A stretch of DNA of 64,000 nucleotides. Source: Polytrichum commune. Taxonomy: Eukaryota; Streptophyta; Polytrichopsida; Polytrichales; Polytrichaceae. The position numbers were made by a program, and so were the translations under genes. Where the stretch lies: contig OX485803.1 in NCBI GenBank assembly GCA_950295325.1, forward strand, positions 7,748,001 to 7,812,000, in the 5' to 3' direction. Below the pieces are notes generated by a model. The model saw only the letters and a program-made list of their open reading frames with translations, was not told the DNA's origin and searched no databases. Positions within the stretch are counted from its first letter, which is position 1. Every line of letters begins with the position of its first letter. Of this stretch, positions 34,790 through 46,850 are shown in pieces.

Positions 34790-35510
34790 CGCCATTGAAG
34801 ATCACTCAACTGCTTGGTACCTTGACTCAGGGGCATCAAACCACGTCACAAGCAACCGTAATCTGTTAGTTGATATCAGACCAGTCGAACACGACATGGT
34901 AGTTCATACAGCATGAGGCCAATATTTGTTTGTCAAAGGAATAGGGTCTATCGTAATCAAATTACCAAGTGGAGAAATAAAAACCATAGGAAAAAAATTA
35001 TATGTCCTAGGCCTCACCAAGAACTTATTCTCTGTAGGATCAATAGCAGATAAAGGCCTCACAATTCATTTCTCACCTCATGCATGCCATGTTGTAGACA
35101 ATAACACTAACCAAACTCTCATCAAAGGGGTCCGAGGCTCAATCAACTCCCTCTACTACATTGAAAACTCCATCTTCGTCAAATGCATCGAAATCAATGT
35201 CACCTCTCGTATTAATCCTGCTACACTATGGCACGCCATACTAGGACACCCCAATGAAAGCGACTACATATCCTTGTTCACAAACAACTAGCTAGCGCAT
35301 GGATTACCGGCAAGCCTCCCGGAGAACCCTACAACATGCGAAACATGCGCAGCCGGCAAACATTGTCAACTTCCTTTTCCTCAAACATCACAATGGGTTT
35401 CTAAGCCCCTGCAGCTAATCCACATAGACCTCTGGGAACCAGCACTCATCCCGTCTTACTTGGGAGCTCGCTATTTTGTTTCCATCATTGACGACTTCGG
35501 CCGTAAGAAC
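34790..35510 (+). pseudogene. Copia protease and start of integrase, truncated
   Basis: The frame reads AWYLDSGASNHVTSN, with the aspartic protease core DSGA, then a stop at about 34915. The next open frame (34926-35291) contains LYVLGLTKNLFSVGSIADKG and the GAG-pre-integrase motif LWHAILGHPN, and ends in a stop. The integrase N-terminal zinc-binding residues follow (CETCAAGKHCQLPFP), then LQLIHIDLWEP and FVSIIDDFGRK at the catalytic core's first Asp region. Similarity stops near 35510. Confidence 0.85.
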
Positions 35511-36409
35511 TAGCACAAAAAAAGGAGAATTCTTCAGTTAGTTTCATTAAACATTTGTATTTCAGTAAAATGCTAGTATAGTTGGTATTTCATTTGGTTT
35601 TTATCATATTGTGTCTTTCATTTGGTTCAATTAATGGTTATCTTTTATAAGGTTTAGATTAAAGTTTGTCCTTCACTTGGTTTTTATTGAATTTTTTTTT
35701 CATACTTTGTCTTCCATTTCATTTCAATCAATTTTTGGAATTCTTTAAATTGTTATTTAGTCTACTTATTTATTTGGGTGGTGGAAAATAGCTTCTAGGC
35801 GGGCCTACATGGACTTTCAAAATTTATAGATCCACGTTCAAGTATAATAGAAGAAATTGTGTTGCTTTGTACACAGAAGAAGAGTTGAACATTTGGTATT
35901 GGAGGCCCATTTCAAATGTAAGAGTGTAGTTAAAAATGCAAATAACAAATCTGACTTTTTTTGCATACACTGTCATCAAAGACTCAAAGAGAAAAACGTA
36001 CTCTCTTACCATAGGATCTTCTGTGAATGTAAAGCTTGGAAAGGGCCAAGCCATTTGAAAATGTACCCCACATGAGGCCGGAGTCAACGTGATGAATTAA
36101 ATAAAATAGGAATTAAATATGGAAAATGTAAACGTAGGATGTTTGAAGGAGAAAAGTCAAGTGACAAAAATAAAATAAAACGGCCAACATCCATTGAGAG
36201 AGAAATGGTTATTGACAAAGAGAAGGATATCAAGCGGCAAACGAAAGATATTGTGAAGGTAGAGTATGTGTTTTTATACTCATCGTTGTATGTGAAGATA
36301 GATACGGATGTATATATATATAACCAACACCTGAACCTTCTATGACTAATAAGTTTGGTGATCAAATACCATTTAAGCTCACACGCAAAGATGTAGAAAA
36401 AAAACACAA
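35511..36409. other. AT-rich spacer with a possible zinc-finger ORF
   Basis: The first 300 bp are AT-rich with no frame. At 35857-36075 a 72-codon plus-strand frame contains FFCIHCHQRLKEKN, then YHRIFCEC. This is a C..C and H....C spacing reminiscent of a small zinc finger, without enough context to name a family. It may be the 5' end of the decayed gene that follows. Confidence 0.3.
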
Positions 36410-36425
36410 ATGGTTGCCAATTCAC

Positions 36426-39400
36426 TGACTATTAGTAGTGATTTCCATCTTGGGTCCCCACCAGAAGAAGTACAAATATATGGATTTTATATCATTATAA
36501 CTGAGACCCAACACGAATGGATGCCCAAATCATTACTTGATCATTCTGAGCAATGTATAGAGTTTTTTCAAACTCTCAAAAATGAAGGATTGCTCATACA
36601 AACAATATCTTCTGCAGTTGGGTCGTGGTACGTCACTAGGGTAAGTAATTCTACTCAGGGAGTACACTATTCATTAAAACCAAGCATCACGTGCGTGCAT
36701 GCCCCTTATTAAAATACCCCTGTATACATTTTATTTTTGCTAAAATCAAGCAATATACTTACAAATCTCATTGCTTCAAAATACATTTCCATACATACAC
36801 AAGGGTCAAAAAACAAATACAAAAATTGTATATAACATGTGTACAAATGTTTGGAAATGCAAAAATATGGCCCTATTATATGTATAATATCAAATCATGG
36901 ATTTTTAGTTATAAAGTTGTTACTTAGTGGATGAGAAAACACATGATTCTTGGTCCAGGTCTGACTTGAACGCGTAAATGCGTACTTTACATATATTTTT
37001 CTATAGCCTCATGTATATCTACTTCTTGCTTAATAGCAATATGTCTCTTGTACGTACATTTTATACATGTTTGTTTTAAATAATACCCCTTTTGTGCACC
37101 CACGTGTATAAATACAGTACTTGAACAGTGCACTCCCTGGGTAATTCTAATTTCAACTTACGTGTTTATGTATTGACTCTATATGATTCTATATGTTATA
37201 TTCAAAGAAATTCATTGTATATTGTCATGTTGATATTTCTAACATTTATGAATTATTTAGGTTTTTCTGACATGCATGGTTTTTTAAACAGTCAACGCAT
37301 TCAAAGATTGAACATGAAGCACTTGCTTCATCTTTGAGGATGCAGCTTAAGTGTTTTCAGCAAAAAAAAACCCCTTCAGATGACACTATTTTGGTTGAAT
37401 TTAATATATTAAAAAAATATTAGAAGTTAAAACTCGTAAAGCTGCATGTGATACAACTTATGCATTAGCAGTTGCTGAGTTGGAGGCTATGCGATACTCT
37501 ATTGTAGTGGAAGCTTTACGAAACTTTAACAACCACGAAAGAAAGACAAAAGAGTTGGAGCTTTGGGGTTGGTCGTCTCTCTATCGCATTTTAAAACTTT
37601 GGCATGTATCCAATATAGTTATGGATCCTTGGGAACACAACGATCGTGAGTGGTCAGAATTTGAAAGTATTTTGATAGAAAATGAAAAAAATGTACTTGC
37701 CTCTATTGAAAATGACTGCCCGCACATAATCGGGGTTTTTTAATTTATTTTTCATAATATGCTCAGGCGTTTTAGACCGCTAGCACATCCTGATAGAGGT
37801 TTGATAGTGATTATATTTGTTCATTCACAAACGATGTACAATATTCTACAAAAATGACACATACAACAACCTTCACTGAAAATATGAGTTGGACTTTTTA
37901 TCCTTCATAAAATCTTAGTAATTCATGCTTATAGTCTATATATATAGACATATCCAAATTTCTAGGTCATGATGTTGATCTTCAACAAACAATGATTAAG
38001 AAAATTGAATCCTTCATAGGCAAACTAGCTCAAAGGGCACTTGTAGAGATCATCAAACACCTCAAGCGCCAAGATTTGGCAAACATGTGATTTGCTTCAT
38101 CTGTAAACTTTACAAGGAGGACGCGATTGGATGAGGTAAGTCTGAGTATTTGCTTATGAGTTATATTCTTAATTATATATAAAATATTAGATGTTTAGCG
38201 TACTAACTAAATATTGTTATGTATGTAGAGTTTATCTACTAGCTTGTTATTAAAGGAGGACATAGACGTTGGATGGTTTATTATCGGGGACAACCATATT
38301 TCAACTGATGTAACTTGCTCCAAGATGAAGGAGTGCATTGAGGCATTGCAAGAGCTTCGTCGTGCGCAGCTGCATGTAATGAATGTTAGCTTTGACTTGG
38401 CAGACGGGGATGACTTGTCCATAGTATTTGTGCCCGAAGAATGTGTAATTACTGCCGATGAATCAACTGCCATTGTATTGTTTGATAATCTTGAAAACCT
38501 CCTTGAACCATCATAATCTATTCTTGGCGGTTTAGATAGTATTGCATCACAAGATATTTCACTGACACAAATATGTTCACACTTTGAAAAATCTACTGAA
38601 CATATCAACTCACTTAATTTGATAGATGCAGAAGATGTATAAATATCCGATTTTCTAAACTTTTCCAATGATCTCAGAATGGTTAAGGTCAAGGTTGACG
38701 ATTCTAAATTGCAGGAAACAAAACTTACAGCGTATAAGGATGCAAAACTTTCAGAGGAGTTGAAGACTATGATGGATACTGGCATTGAATAGGAAGAACC
38801 TACAACCAATAGGAAAATCTATATCTTGTTCAATGAAAGTTATAGACTATTTTTTATTTTTTATTATATTTCAATTACTTGTATTTCAATTTTATTGATA
38901 TTGTCTTTGTTTGTGTAGGTTGAATATTTTGGTTGATGTGGTCACCAAAAATGTAGGTGGGAATGCTTCGTCGTATTTAAATTTCACTTTAGATGGCATA
39001 TATTGTTGCATATCTTATCTAACAGATATTATGCCACTGATGACTGCTCCTAGAGAACTCTCAAACCATTTGATGGCTTGGTTCAGGGTATGGTATAATC
39101 TCCATATATTTTGTGGTTAGCCCATATCTACTTTAAACATTACAGGCATGGATAAAAGACAAACATGGAGAAGGAGGTCAAAATTTTGCACAGTTTTTTT
39201 TTAAAAAAAAACAAACAAATGGAGAAGGAGGTCAGGGTTTGATATTTCAATGTTGATCATTCCTTACTTGTTTGCGAAACATTGCAGTGTTTTTGTATTG
39301 AGCGAGGAGTGTTTTATACACTTTGATTCAATGTGGGCAGCTAGGCTACATGAACATAAATATTTTCATACATATCTTGTAAAATTGTGGGCGACTTGGA

Positions 39401-39580
39401 GAGGATTTTGGGTTGGATCAGCTGAGTGGAAGAGTTGTTCTTCCCCATATATTTGGGAACCCTTGTATCCCACAACAACATTCCAATTGGGAGTGCAAAT
39501 TTTATTCTTTGAAATGTATTATGGAATATTGCTCCATAAAGAAGAGTAAGAAGAATAAACATGTGATGAATATTATTTTT
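36426..39580 (+). pseudogene. Decayed multi-exon gene ending in an Ulp1/C48-like protease domain
   Basis: Several exon-like blocks have proper splice borders: one ending at 36642 before GTAAGT (GFYIIITETQHEWMPKSLLD); one from about 37292, continuing with AMRYSIVVEALRNFNNHERK to 37740; one ending near 38136 before GTAAGT; one from about 38230 (LLLKEDIDVGWFIIGDNHIS) with stops at 38514 and later; and one at 38920-39088. The last block (39288-39570) reads FVLSEECFIHFDSMWAARLH, then KLWATW, and after a shift CIPQQHSNWECKFYSLKC and IMEYC. HFDS, PQQ and EC match the Asp, Gln and Cys surroundings of Ulp1 SUMO-type proteases (PQQ.N..CG..VLK). The catalytic His region is not visible. ULP-like genes are often carried by plant Mutator and CACTA elements, but no such ends were found here. 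Confidence 0.5.
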
Positions 39581-39639
39581 TGTATTATTTATTGGTATTA
39601 TAGCCACCAAAAACTGTTTGTGCAATTAATTTGTAATTG

Positions 39640-39961
39640 TATTGAGCAGGGTCATAATTTCATATTTGGAATAAACAAGGCATTGTCAATTTGCACCATC
39701 CTTCAAGCAGCTCTATACGATGTCATAAATAGCGATGCTCATAAGAAAGGAGCATGGATAATTGAAGTTGTAGTAAACGCACAGGCTGATATCCCTACGG
39801 TATATGTAGTGGGATTGATTCCAAGCAATGTTGTCCATTATGTTAGAAAATCTGCACAATACAAAAACCAAAGAAAATTATTATTTGATATATGCATAAT
39901 TGGCTTGAACAACATGTACTACCATTTTCACAATTCTATATCAGTTATTTCCACTATATAA
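39640..39961 (+). pseudogene. Unassigned exon-like open frame after the Ulp1-like domain
   Basis: After an acceptor-like TTGAGCAG the frame reads GHNFIFGINKALSICTILQA and continues open to 39961, through AWIIEVVVNAQADIPTVYVV. I do not recognise it. It could be the last exon of the decayed gene before it, or of another element. Confidence 0.25.
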
Positions 39962-40084
39962 AGCAATTATTTCTTGTGATGAAAGTTGTTGTTAATGTTT
40001 TCGCTTATATAGTTTGTCTTTAAGTTTGGCCTTTATTATGTAATTTGTAGAAAATATGCCATTCACTTTGTCTATGTTGTCTCA

Positions 40085-40560
40085 GTGTGCTTCACAATGA
40101 TAATTGTTGAATTTACATTGTCCATATTGTCCTTCATTGTCGCAATGTCACTGACTATGTTATTTGTTGATTTCATGTCATCTACTTGGTCCTCTACAAA
40201 TGATATGTCTTTCATTATATCATTTGTTAATTTTATGTCTTCTACTTTGTTCTTGTGGGAATTTTTGTCATTCACATTGCTTTCTTGGTTTTAATGTCTT
40301 TCATTATGCATTTCAAAACTTTATGTCATTTATTTTGTCCTTTGGTGTTGCAATGTCATTCACTATGTCATTTGTTGATTTCATGTCATCCACTTTATAT
40401 TCTACAAATGATATGTCTTTCACTGTATTTTTTGTTAATTTTATGTCATGCAACAAATAAATGTACTACATTTTATCCTTTAATATATCCATTGGAGATT
40501 TAATGTGTTTCATTGTGTTCAGAATTGTTTTTATGTCTTTCACATTGTCCTTCACTACTT
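40085..40560. repeat. Low-complexity degenerate tandem repeat
   Basis: The segment is built from variants of TGTCATTCACTATGTCATT and TTTGTTGATTTCATGTCATC. A block of about 105 bp at roughly 40141-40245 recurs at roughly 40346-40450. Read on the minus strand it encodes a biased Asp/Asn/Lys repeat (such as DIKLTNDIMKDISF), which could be a coiled-coil or just slippage-grown DNA. Confidence 0.65.
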
Positions 40561-40645
40561 GAATTGAATGAGCTCTAAAATATGTATTATTCAATATAAG
40601 CACCTTATTAATATGAGCATGATTCAATTCAATTACGTTGTAATT

Positions 40646-41220
40646 CTACTCCTTTAATATACTCTCATATTGATTCATGTCAACTAACCACACATAGTAG
40701 ATTTTATTATAGAGGCAAACATTTATTACAACCATGTAGAACACAATAATCAATAAGAATTGCCAATCGTAATCCAAAAATCCAAAAACTATTTGTAGCC
40801 TTTCGGATATCCTATATGTATGTATAAGTTCCTGGGCATTTTGTGGACCTTGAAGCACTTCCTTCTAAGAAACTACGATGTCGCTTCAACGATCTATCTC
40901 TTAGTATCTCAGGAAATTGTGAGAGGCCCTCATGCTTAGCAGGGTTTGCCACTTCACGAGCAATAAGGCCTTTTTGTTTTTATTTTATATATTTAAGATC
41001 TGCAACAAGGTAATCTTGGAGTTTAGGATATGTTATGGCTATTTTGGCCAAAGACTCGTACAACACCCTGATACTTTTATGAATTCTTACATGTGTTGAA
41101 TCATTCGTGTCATGAAAAAGTACAGTGTGTTGTCCTGCAGGACTAGAGTACGCCTCGCGAATGGAAATTTGCGAGAACATGTCCTCCAGCTCTTCTAAGT
41201 CAATTTTGATCTGACTTCCA
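40646..41220 (-). pseudogene. Unrecognised minus-strand frames with one membrane-like segment
   Basis: A minus-strand frame at 41180-40980 (DLEELEDMFSQISIREAYSS upstream and within) and a second at 40858-40646 are separated by several stops. The second contains FLLIIVFYMVVINVCLY, long enough to cross a membrane. The Asp/Asn-rich repeat region lies further downstream on the same strand. I cannot name a family; this is probably a remnant. Confidence 0.2.
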
Positions 41221-41463
41221 GTGCTCCCAAAATCAGATGGAAAATCCTCTAAGTCAATGACATTGTCCGATATTTTTCCTTCAAACTCGGCATGTCATTT
41301 CATCTATGTTTGGGACATTGGCACTGTCCTTTCAACACCGTGGAGAATACCAGCCTCACGAACAATCACACTGTCCTTTATATCAAGGTGTAACATTTTA
41401 AATACCTCTATAGTGTGTTTACAAATCATATCCTACGACGCAATCTGTCGCAACACTTGCTAG

Positions 41464-44140
41464 CTCCCCTTAACTATATTGACCATTTTTATTTCTAGCA
41501 AGGGTCACGAGCACTAACCCTTCGCATTCCGCCATGCTAATGATTAGCTTCTCCTACCCCGGACCTTATAGTTCATGAAGGGGAACCAACCCTCCTACTT
41601 TGCTTTCGGAACTCACCCTTTAATTGGTAACCAATTCTTAAATGTGGATTTACATCCATGAAAATCCAATGTTATGTTGATCATCGCATTGCCGGAGCAA
41701 CACTCTAACAACCCGAACCATACTAAGCAACTATGCCCTCACATTGGGCCAATGCCCATGGAGGCTGTGCTGTTCGGCCTTGGGTGGATGAGGCCACACC
41801 ACCTCACTCATATAAGCCTCTAGGACTTTTGGCAGGGCCTCTACCCCACCGTCAAGAAACCTTTTGTCTCTCTACCAAGAGTTGGGGCCAAGTAGACATT
41901 TTCCTTTAGCCGCTGAGCCTAGAAGCCCCCAATAGCTTCAGAACAGCATAACTTCCTTGCATGATGTTTGATGCTAATAAGTGAGCACTCCATCCTCATC
42001 TGCGCTTCACGTAGATGTCGATGAACTCCTCACTTGCCTTATTCGGGCAAGTATTGAGGAAGTTATGTATGTTCAAACCTTGGCAGTCCCGGGAGCCACT
42101 CCCAGGCCACTGCTGCAACATGGCGCTGTCCCGGGACAACGCCCCATTCAAATTGTCATATCTCCTAGCTCACACCTCCTATTGAGGTGTTCTTGAGCAT
42201 TCTAGAATCCCCATTGCATAAGTTATCCATAGCTCTTGACCTTTCCCTCATGCCTCCTAGTCTCCATGGGTGGGAGGCGTTCCCAACGCCCGGGGCCCTC
42301 ACCAACACTAGGATCACTTGGGCCCTCTCACTAAGGGCATCACAAGTCCGGGGTGTTACTCCGGGGTCCCCCTTGTGCCCATGGTGTTTCGGGCACTCCT
42401 CATGGAGAGGTGCGTGACACCACCATAGCGAGAAGCCATTGAGGGTGGTGAAGAGCTTCCTCAAAGGTAACAAGTTCGGAGGGAGCTGCGGCCGGGCACT
42501 CTATGGTCCCCACGAACTTGTCGAGGTGCCTGGGGAAGAGGGGCTGCCGTGACGAGCGGCATGGAGGTGGAGCAAGAGGGTTGTTATCTATAGGTGGGAG
42601 GAGGTAAGGAGCAGACGAGGGTGGTGGGGGAGTGTGAGTCGGGGAGGATGAAGAGGAGGCTGGAATTGGGGTCCAACTGTTGGATCGGAAGGGGCATTGT
42701 CTCCGATTAGTAATTGCGATGAATCACGAAGTTTGTTATTTCAAGTTTTCAGAATCAGAGTAGTGATGCAAAAGTTGAAGGTCAATTGAAGGTTCTTTGA
42801 ATCCTTGATAATAGTCACAAAGGCTTTCACTATTGTGTTCACAATTGACCTAGAAAATAGGTCTAACTTCTGAGCATATAGCCCAATCTCGTCATAACAA
42901 GAGTCATATTTGGTGTGCATTCTTGACTACAGCCTTGCCATGTAGCACTCAAATATAGGTGTCTGGTTTTATAAGAGTGACCACATAAGGTCCACATTCC
43001 TTGTCTACGGAATGTCTACGCAATTTCTAGTGGTGAGAAACTCAGGGGTCTTCAAATCAATACATTCTCTTAAGAGTGCCCCATTCAGAGAATGTTTAAT
43101 GGACAGCATGCAAGGATGTGCATCAAAATAGAGCCCAACATTGATGTCAAAAGACATAAGATGTAGAATCATGACCTAAGACCCATCTCCAAGCTTTCAA
43201 TAATTTGAACAAGTGTGAAGCGGCCACAGTTAAGTGAGATATGAGTAGAGAATGGTATTAAACAAAGGGAATCTCATGCCGAGCCCAACTCTTGACATCC
43301 CTAACTGACCTCCACGAGGTAGGTTAGGATTTTGACAAAGGGCTTATCAAAGGATTAATCAACTTGGGATCGTCATAGTCATTCCACATAGTCATAGCCA
43401 TCTAAGCATCCCAAGTGTAAAGTGGACTTGAGTGATCAAGCGTGAAAAGGATCTTTAAGCTCTCTAGTGGCCTAGAACCTTGAGCTCCAAAGTGCAATTA
43501 ATGCAAACACACAGTGCTCAGACTCAAACACATAGTGCAAATACTGCTCAATTCTTTCAAGAGAAAACAAAAACATATATTCCAACATTAACTTGGAAGA
43601 CCCAAAGGAGAAACTGAGTACTTAAAGCTCAGGTCCATACCCAGCTACTTTGATTGACGAATATTTGGCTTGGAAATAGAGTCCCAACATAGAGCACGTC
43701 GTACCTATTTTGAGGAAGGAAAACCAACACTCACTGATGCCTCGCCTCAAAAAAATCAAGAGATTTTGTGCAATCGGTGCATAAAGGCGTAGCACAAGTG
43801 TGGGGTCATGCGTGGTACACGGTCCTATCAGACCCCTCCTCAACTATGCTGCAAATGGTCTCGCGACCTCAAAAATTAAATGGATGGTGCTCATATCTGA
43901 TGTGGCTGGTATTTCTGGGACACTAATGCTGATATGGAGGAGCCCCGGACTCTTCCAAAACACGGGAAAAACGTCGACATAAACTAGGTGAAAAATACTG
44001 AATGTCACACGCAAAAATCTCGTCTGCGGGCAAACTAGCCGATGTTGCTGAAGGTAGTGTACGATGGTCATGACATCCAAAAAAGGGCTAGGGAGCAAAT
44101 GGGGAACTACTATTGTACAAGGGTACTGGGTGGTAGTTAT
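41464..44140. other. No supported gene; GC-richer repeat-like stretch
   Basis: From about 41480 to 42700 base composition is clearly more GC-rich than its surroundings, with frames on both strands (41981-42196 plus; 42165-42473 minus) but no recognised motif. This could be an old transposon. From 42700 to 44140 only short frames occur. The 3' untranslated region of the acireductone dioxygenase gene should occupy the last few hundred bases on the minus strand. Confidence 0.35.
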
Positions 44141-46850
44141 TTACACCGTGAGCGCTTCCAACGAATTTGTGGCCAAATCTAGGCTGCAGCCCAGTCTGCG
44201 CTCGGCTTTGTAAAATTCCTCCTTCTCCAGCACTGACTGCAAGTACTCTTGCCTGCAAACACCATTTTTAAATATTACTCTACCATTCCAGTAGTCCACG
44301 TCAAAATTTATAGTTTAGAGTTCTATTTCAAGGCAGCAAGGGCTACCCGAGAGGTTGAGTCGAAACCCAACAGCAAGAAGGTCCAAACTTCAGCTCCTCT
44401 ACAGGCCCCCTCATGCTTTAGTCCACTTTACTTTCAAATTGTTATATTAAGCTCCATTCACACTGCCAAGAACCCTTACACGGATTAGTGAAACTTTTCA
44501 TAACAACCTTTGATCCATCACAACATTAATTGAATAATCAAACAATGTACCTGACTTCCATGATGTCTGTTTCCGGGTTGCTATCGAACTGTATTCTACA
44601 TGGCTGATCTTGGTACAACAACAGCGCCTGTGCCATTAAACCACGGAAACATGGAGAAATCCGGGTAAGAACATTGAATTCTACTGAATATAAAAGAATC
44701 CTCATATAGTCCACACTTCAGTGTTTAAGGTATTTAAGCGTTATCCGGTCACTCTTCTTAACTGGAGAACTATATTTGAAAAAGACACATGTTATGATGA
44801 GATTGATGTAAATTCTTAAATATATATATAGATACCATTCTAAGCTCAAGAGGGCCTATGTGATCATTTTCACCTCTTCTATATTTTGCATGTCAACTCC
44901 AATTTTGAAACTTGATATGAAAATCCGCTGGATATGCAGTTGCCAACCAAAGGAGACAATTGCTGATCCAATCCGACAGCGAAAATTGTCTGTGAAGTCG
45001 GAGGTTGCCAACATATCTTGAAGGGAGAGAAGTAGAAAGTAGAGAGTAAAGGTGAACCCACCTTGAGATACTGGGCGGAGTCCAGGGTGAAGCGGTGGTA
45101 CATCCCAGGAGGCAACACAATTAGGTCGCCTTTCTTAATTTCGATGCGGATCCACTGTCCGTCGAAGTCACGCACATCCTCATAACCTGCATCAGTGAAA
45201 CAATATCGGAAAATATTAACGTCAAATCAAGCGACAGATAATATATGTCATCTTGCACTACTGAAAAATCTGACATATACTGACTTATCATGTACCTCAA
45301 TAGAGTACCTTATCCTTTTCGTCGGGAGTTTTACCCCTATGATTAGTCCTTTTACATACAAGTCCAATAATATCTTTACACGTGTGATGCAAGCTCAGAG
45401 GTTACAGTGCTTGCATTTCGATGAAGAACCTGTTTCGTATATTGAGGGCCAGACTCACTCCACGAAAATACTTTTCCCAAACACGCAAAAGTTTTGGTCC
45501 CAGTGAGGTGAGTTATAGATTCAACTCTCACGATTCAAGCGTGTTGATAAACCTGTGAGAAATGAGAGAAGAAGCATCAACTAAAAGATATGGTGCAAAA
45601 TAGAAGTTGCTACACATACCCACGCCGTCCAGAATGAACCGAATCTCTTCGTGTTCGTGCAGATGCTCGGTATAGAACTTCTTCGTGTTGGCTTCGAAGT
45701 TGGGGATCTTTCCCGGTGCAACTGTCAACACCTCCTCGTAGTTATACCCGCGGTCCTTCTTGACGTTGTTCAAGAACTCATTTGTCTCGTACTCTTCCGT
45801 CTCAATTTGCGTCCATGTGAGTACACCGAGCTCTGAACAAACAAAACCCCATCACGGTTTAAACGAAGTCAAGTTCGAGAAACATCTAATGTTACTACAA
45901 GTGCAGAATCTGCGCACCTTGCTGGGAAATAACGGCTTAGAATTTTGGCGGAATTTAAAGCATCATCATAATGCAAAATTACAGGGATATGGTGATGAAA
46001 AAAAGACTGTAACTTGCATGCTTGAATCATACGTCAGTGTGGATATATTACATACCATTGAGGTGTTCGATGGGAACTTTGCGGTTGGGGTTGTACTGGT
46101 GAGGACTGCAGGGAGACTCCTCATCGTTGGCATTAAAATACCACGCCACAATTGGGACCGAAGAGTACTTGCAGGATCCGTGATTGGAGACTGGACTAGT
46201 TTCATGAGCTTCTGGTGGAAATTGTTGCGTACCCTTGGGCGTCACCTCCTACAACATGGTCCCAGTCATTCATGCATTTTCCAACTCCACGTGAGTTTCC
46301 AGTAGATCATTTCAAATCACCCATAAGGAATTTAAGATTATCCGCATCAGGACCAACCGAAGCTGAGCTTCGCCCCATCACTCAAAGTTACCGCAGAGTA
46401 AGTCTACTTCTAGCCGATAGACTAACGATTTAAAATAGCTTTGTCAAATCGACTCGCCCAAGCCTCGTAGATTGGTCGTGTGAATTTCACAAGAATTTCA
46501 TTTAAGACCATGTTTTCTACTAGTGAGTTACAAGAAGTAAGAAGAGCTCGCATCCTGGTGTTTGAAGCTACCGTGTTGGTTTGGACCATGTTTGTTGTTT
46601 TCTGCTCGTGGATTCCAACAAGAAAGAACCAAAATAGGAATGGTCTTTCTTAGTCTCTTCTGCCTCATGCATGAATGGAGCAGCCTCACTTTTCATGATG
46701 CGATTCATCTGCCAGCTGTTAACGAGGGACCTTGAGTCGCCAACCAAAAAGTGGTGAGAGAAGAGGATGAGATAGCCCTGTCAGAAGAGCATTGTGTGGT
46801 GCTCATACCTTTCTCAGGAGCAGAGAGCCTGGTGACGAATCCACGGCCAT
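44141..46850 (-). CDS. ARD: Acireductone dioxygenase, six exons
   Basis: Minus-strand exons are 46850-46809, 46248-46056, 45832-45620, 45186-45062, 44627-44551 and 44252-44141. All have GT-AG introns and matching phases, giving 253 aa. ARD is a metal-dependent cupin that oxidises acireductone in the methionine salvage cycle. The core is present: [29 protein letters not shown], and [20 protein letters not shown] with ligands His, His and Glu. It continues with [20 protein letters not shown] and RFTLD, with the fourth ligand His. The first about 45 residues ([20 protein letters not shown] onward) precede the usual start; plant ARDs have about 190 residues. The C-terminal tail after YLK also differs from the usual WTPYNRP block, but joins in phase. 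The 14-residue first exon was chosen because it supplies an ATG and a phase-0 donor; it is the least certain part. Confidence 0.88.

Larger units (their letters stand above)
32397..34869 (+). pseudogene. Copia gag, disrupted by stops and by the hAT insertion
   Basis: The frame starts MGSDTTIHETCKLSGDANYG followed by SWNFILEN, hits stops near 32500, resumes (ALSIINLSIHHSLHQYV, DVWNAPKTRY) and is cut at MLLQKLPS by the hAT element. After it the frame resumes as LNISDTQKMDDFF, then EELIAIVVLNALPKLY, the UBN2-like gag pattern. The zinc knuckle CDNCGQAGHWEREC fits CX2CX4HX4C (about 34471-34514). The pieces on either side of the insertion join in frame across one copy of the target duplication. A shift after about 34790 separates gag from the protease frame. 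Confidence 0.85.
31982..35510 (+). mobile_element. Ty1/copia retrotransposon, truncated in integrase, carrying a nested hAT
   Basis: Order on the plus strand is 5' LTR (31982-32215), primer site (32216-32227), gag (from 32397, interrupted by a hAT element at 32721-34113), protease (about 34825), GAG-pre-integrase domain and the start of integrase (to about 35510). Sequence then turns into unrelated AT-rich DNA. No reverse transcriptase, RNase H or 3' LTR is present. The PR-before-INT order, zinc knuckle and LWHAILGHPN motif define copia. Confidence 0.9.

Noticed and set aside
31982-35510. A complete, active copia element
   Set aside because: Stops in gag, the nested hAT and the loss of everything after the start of integrase, including the 3' LTR.
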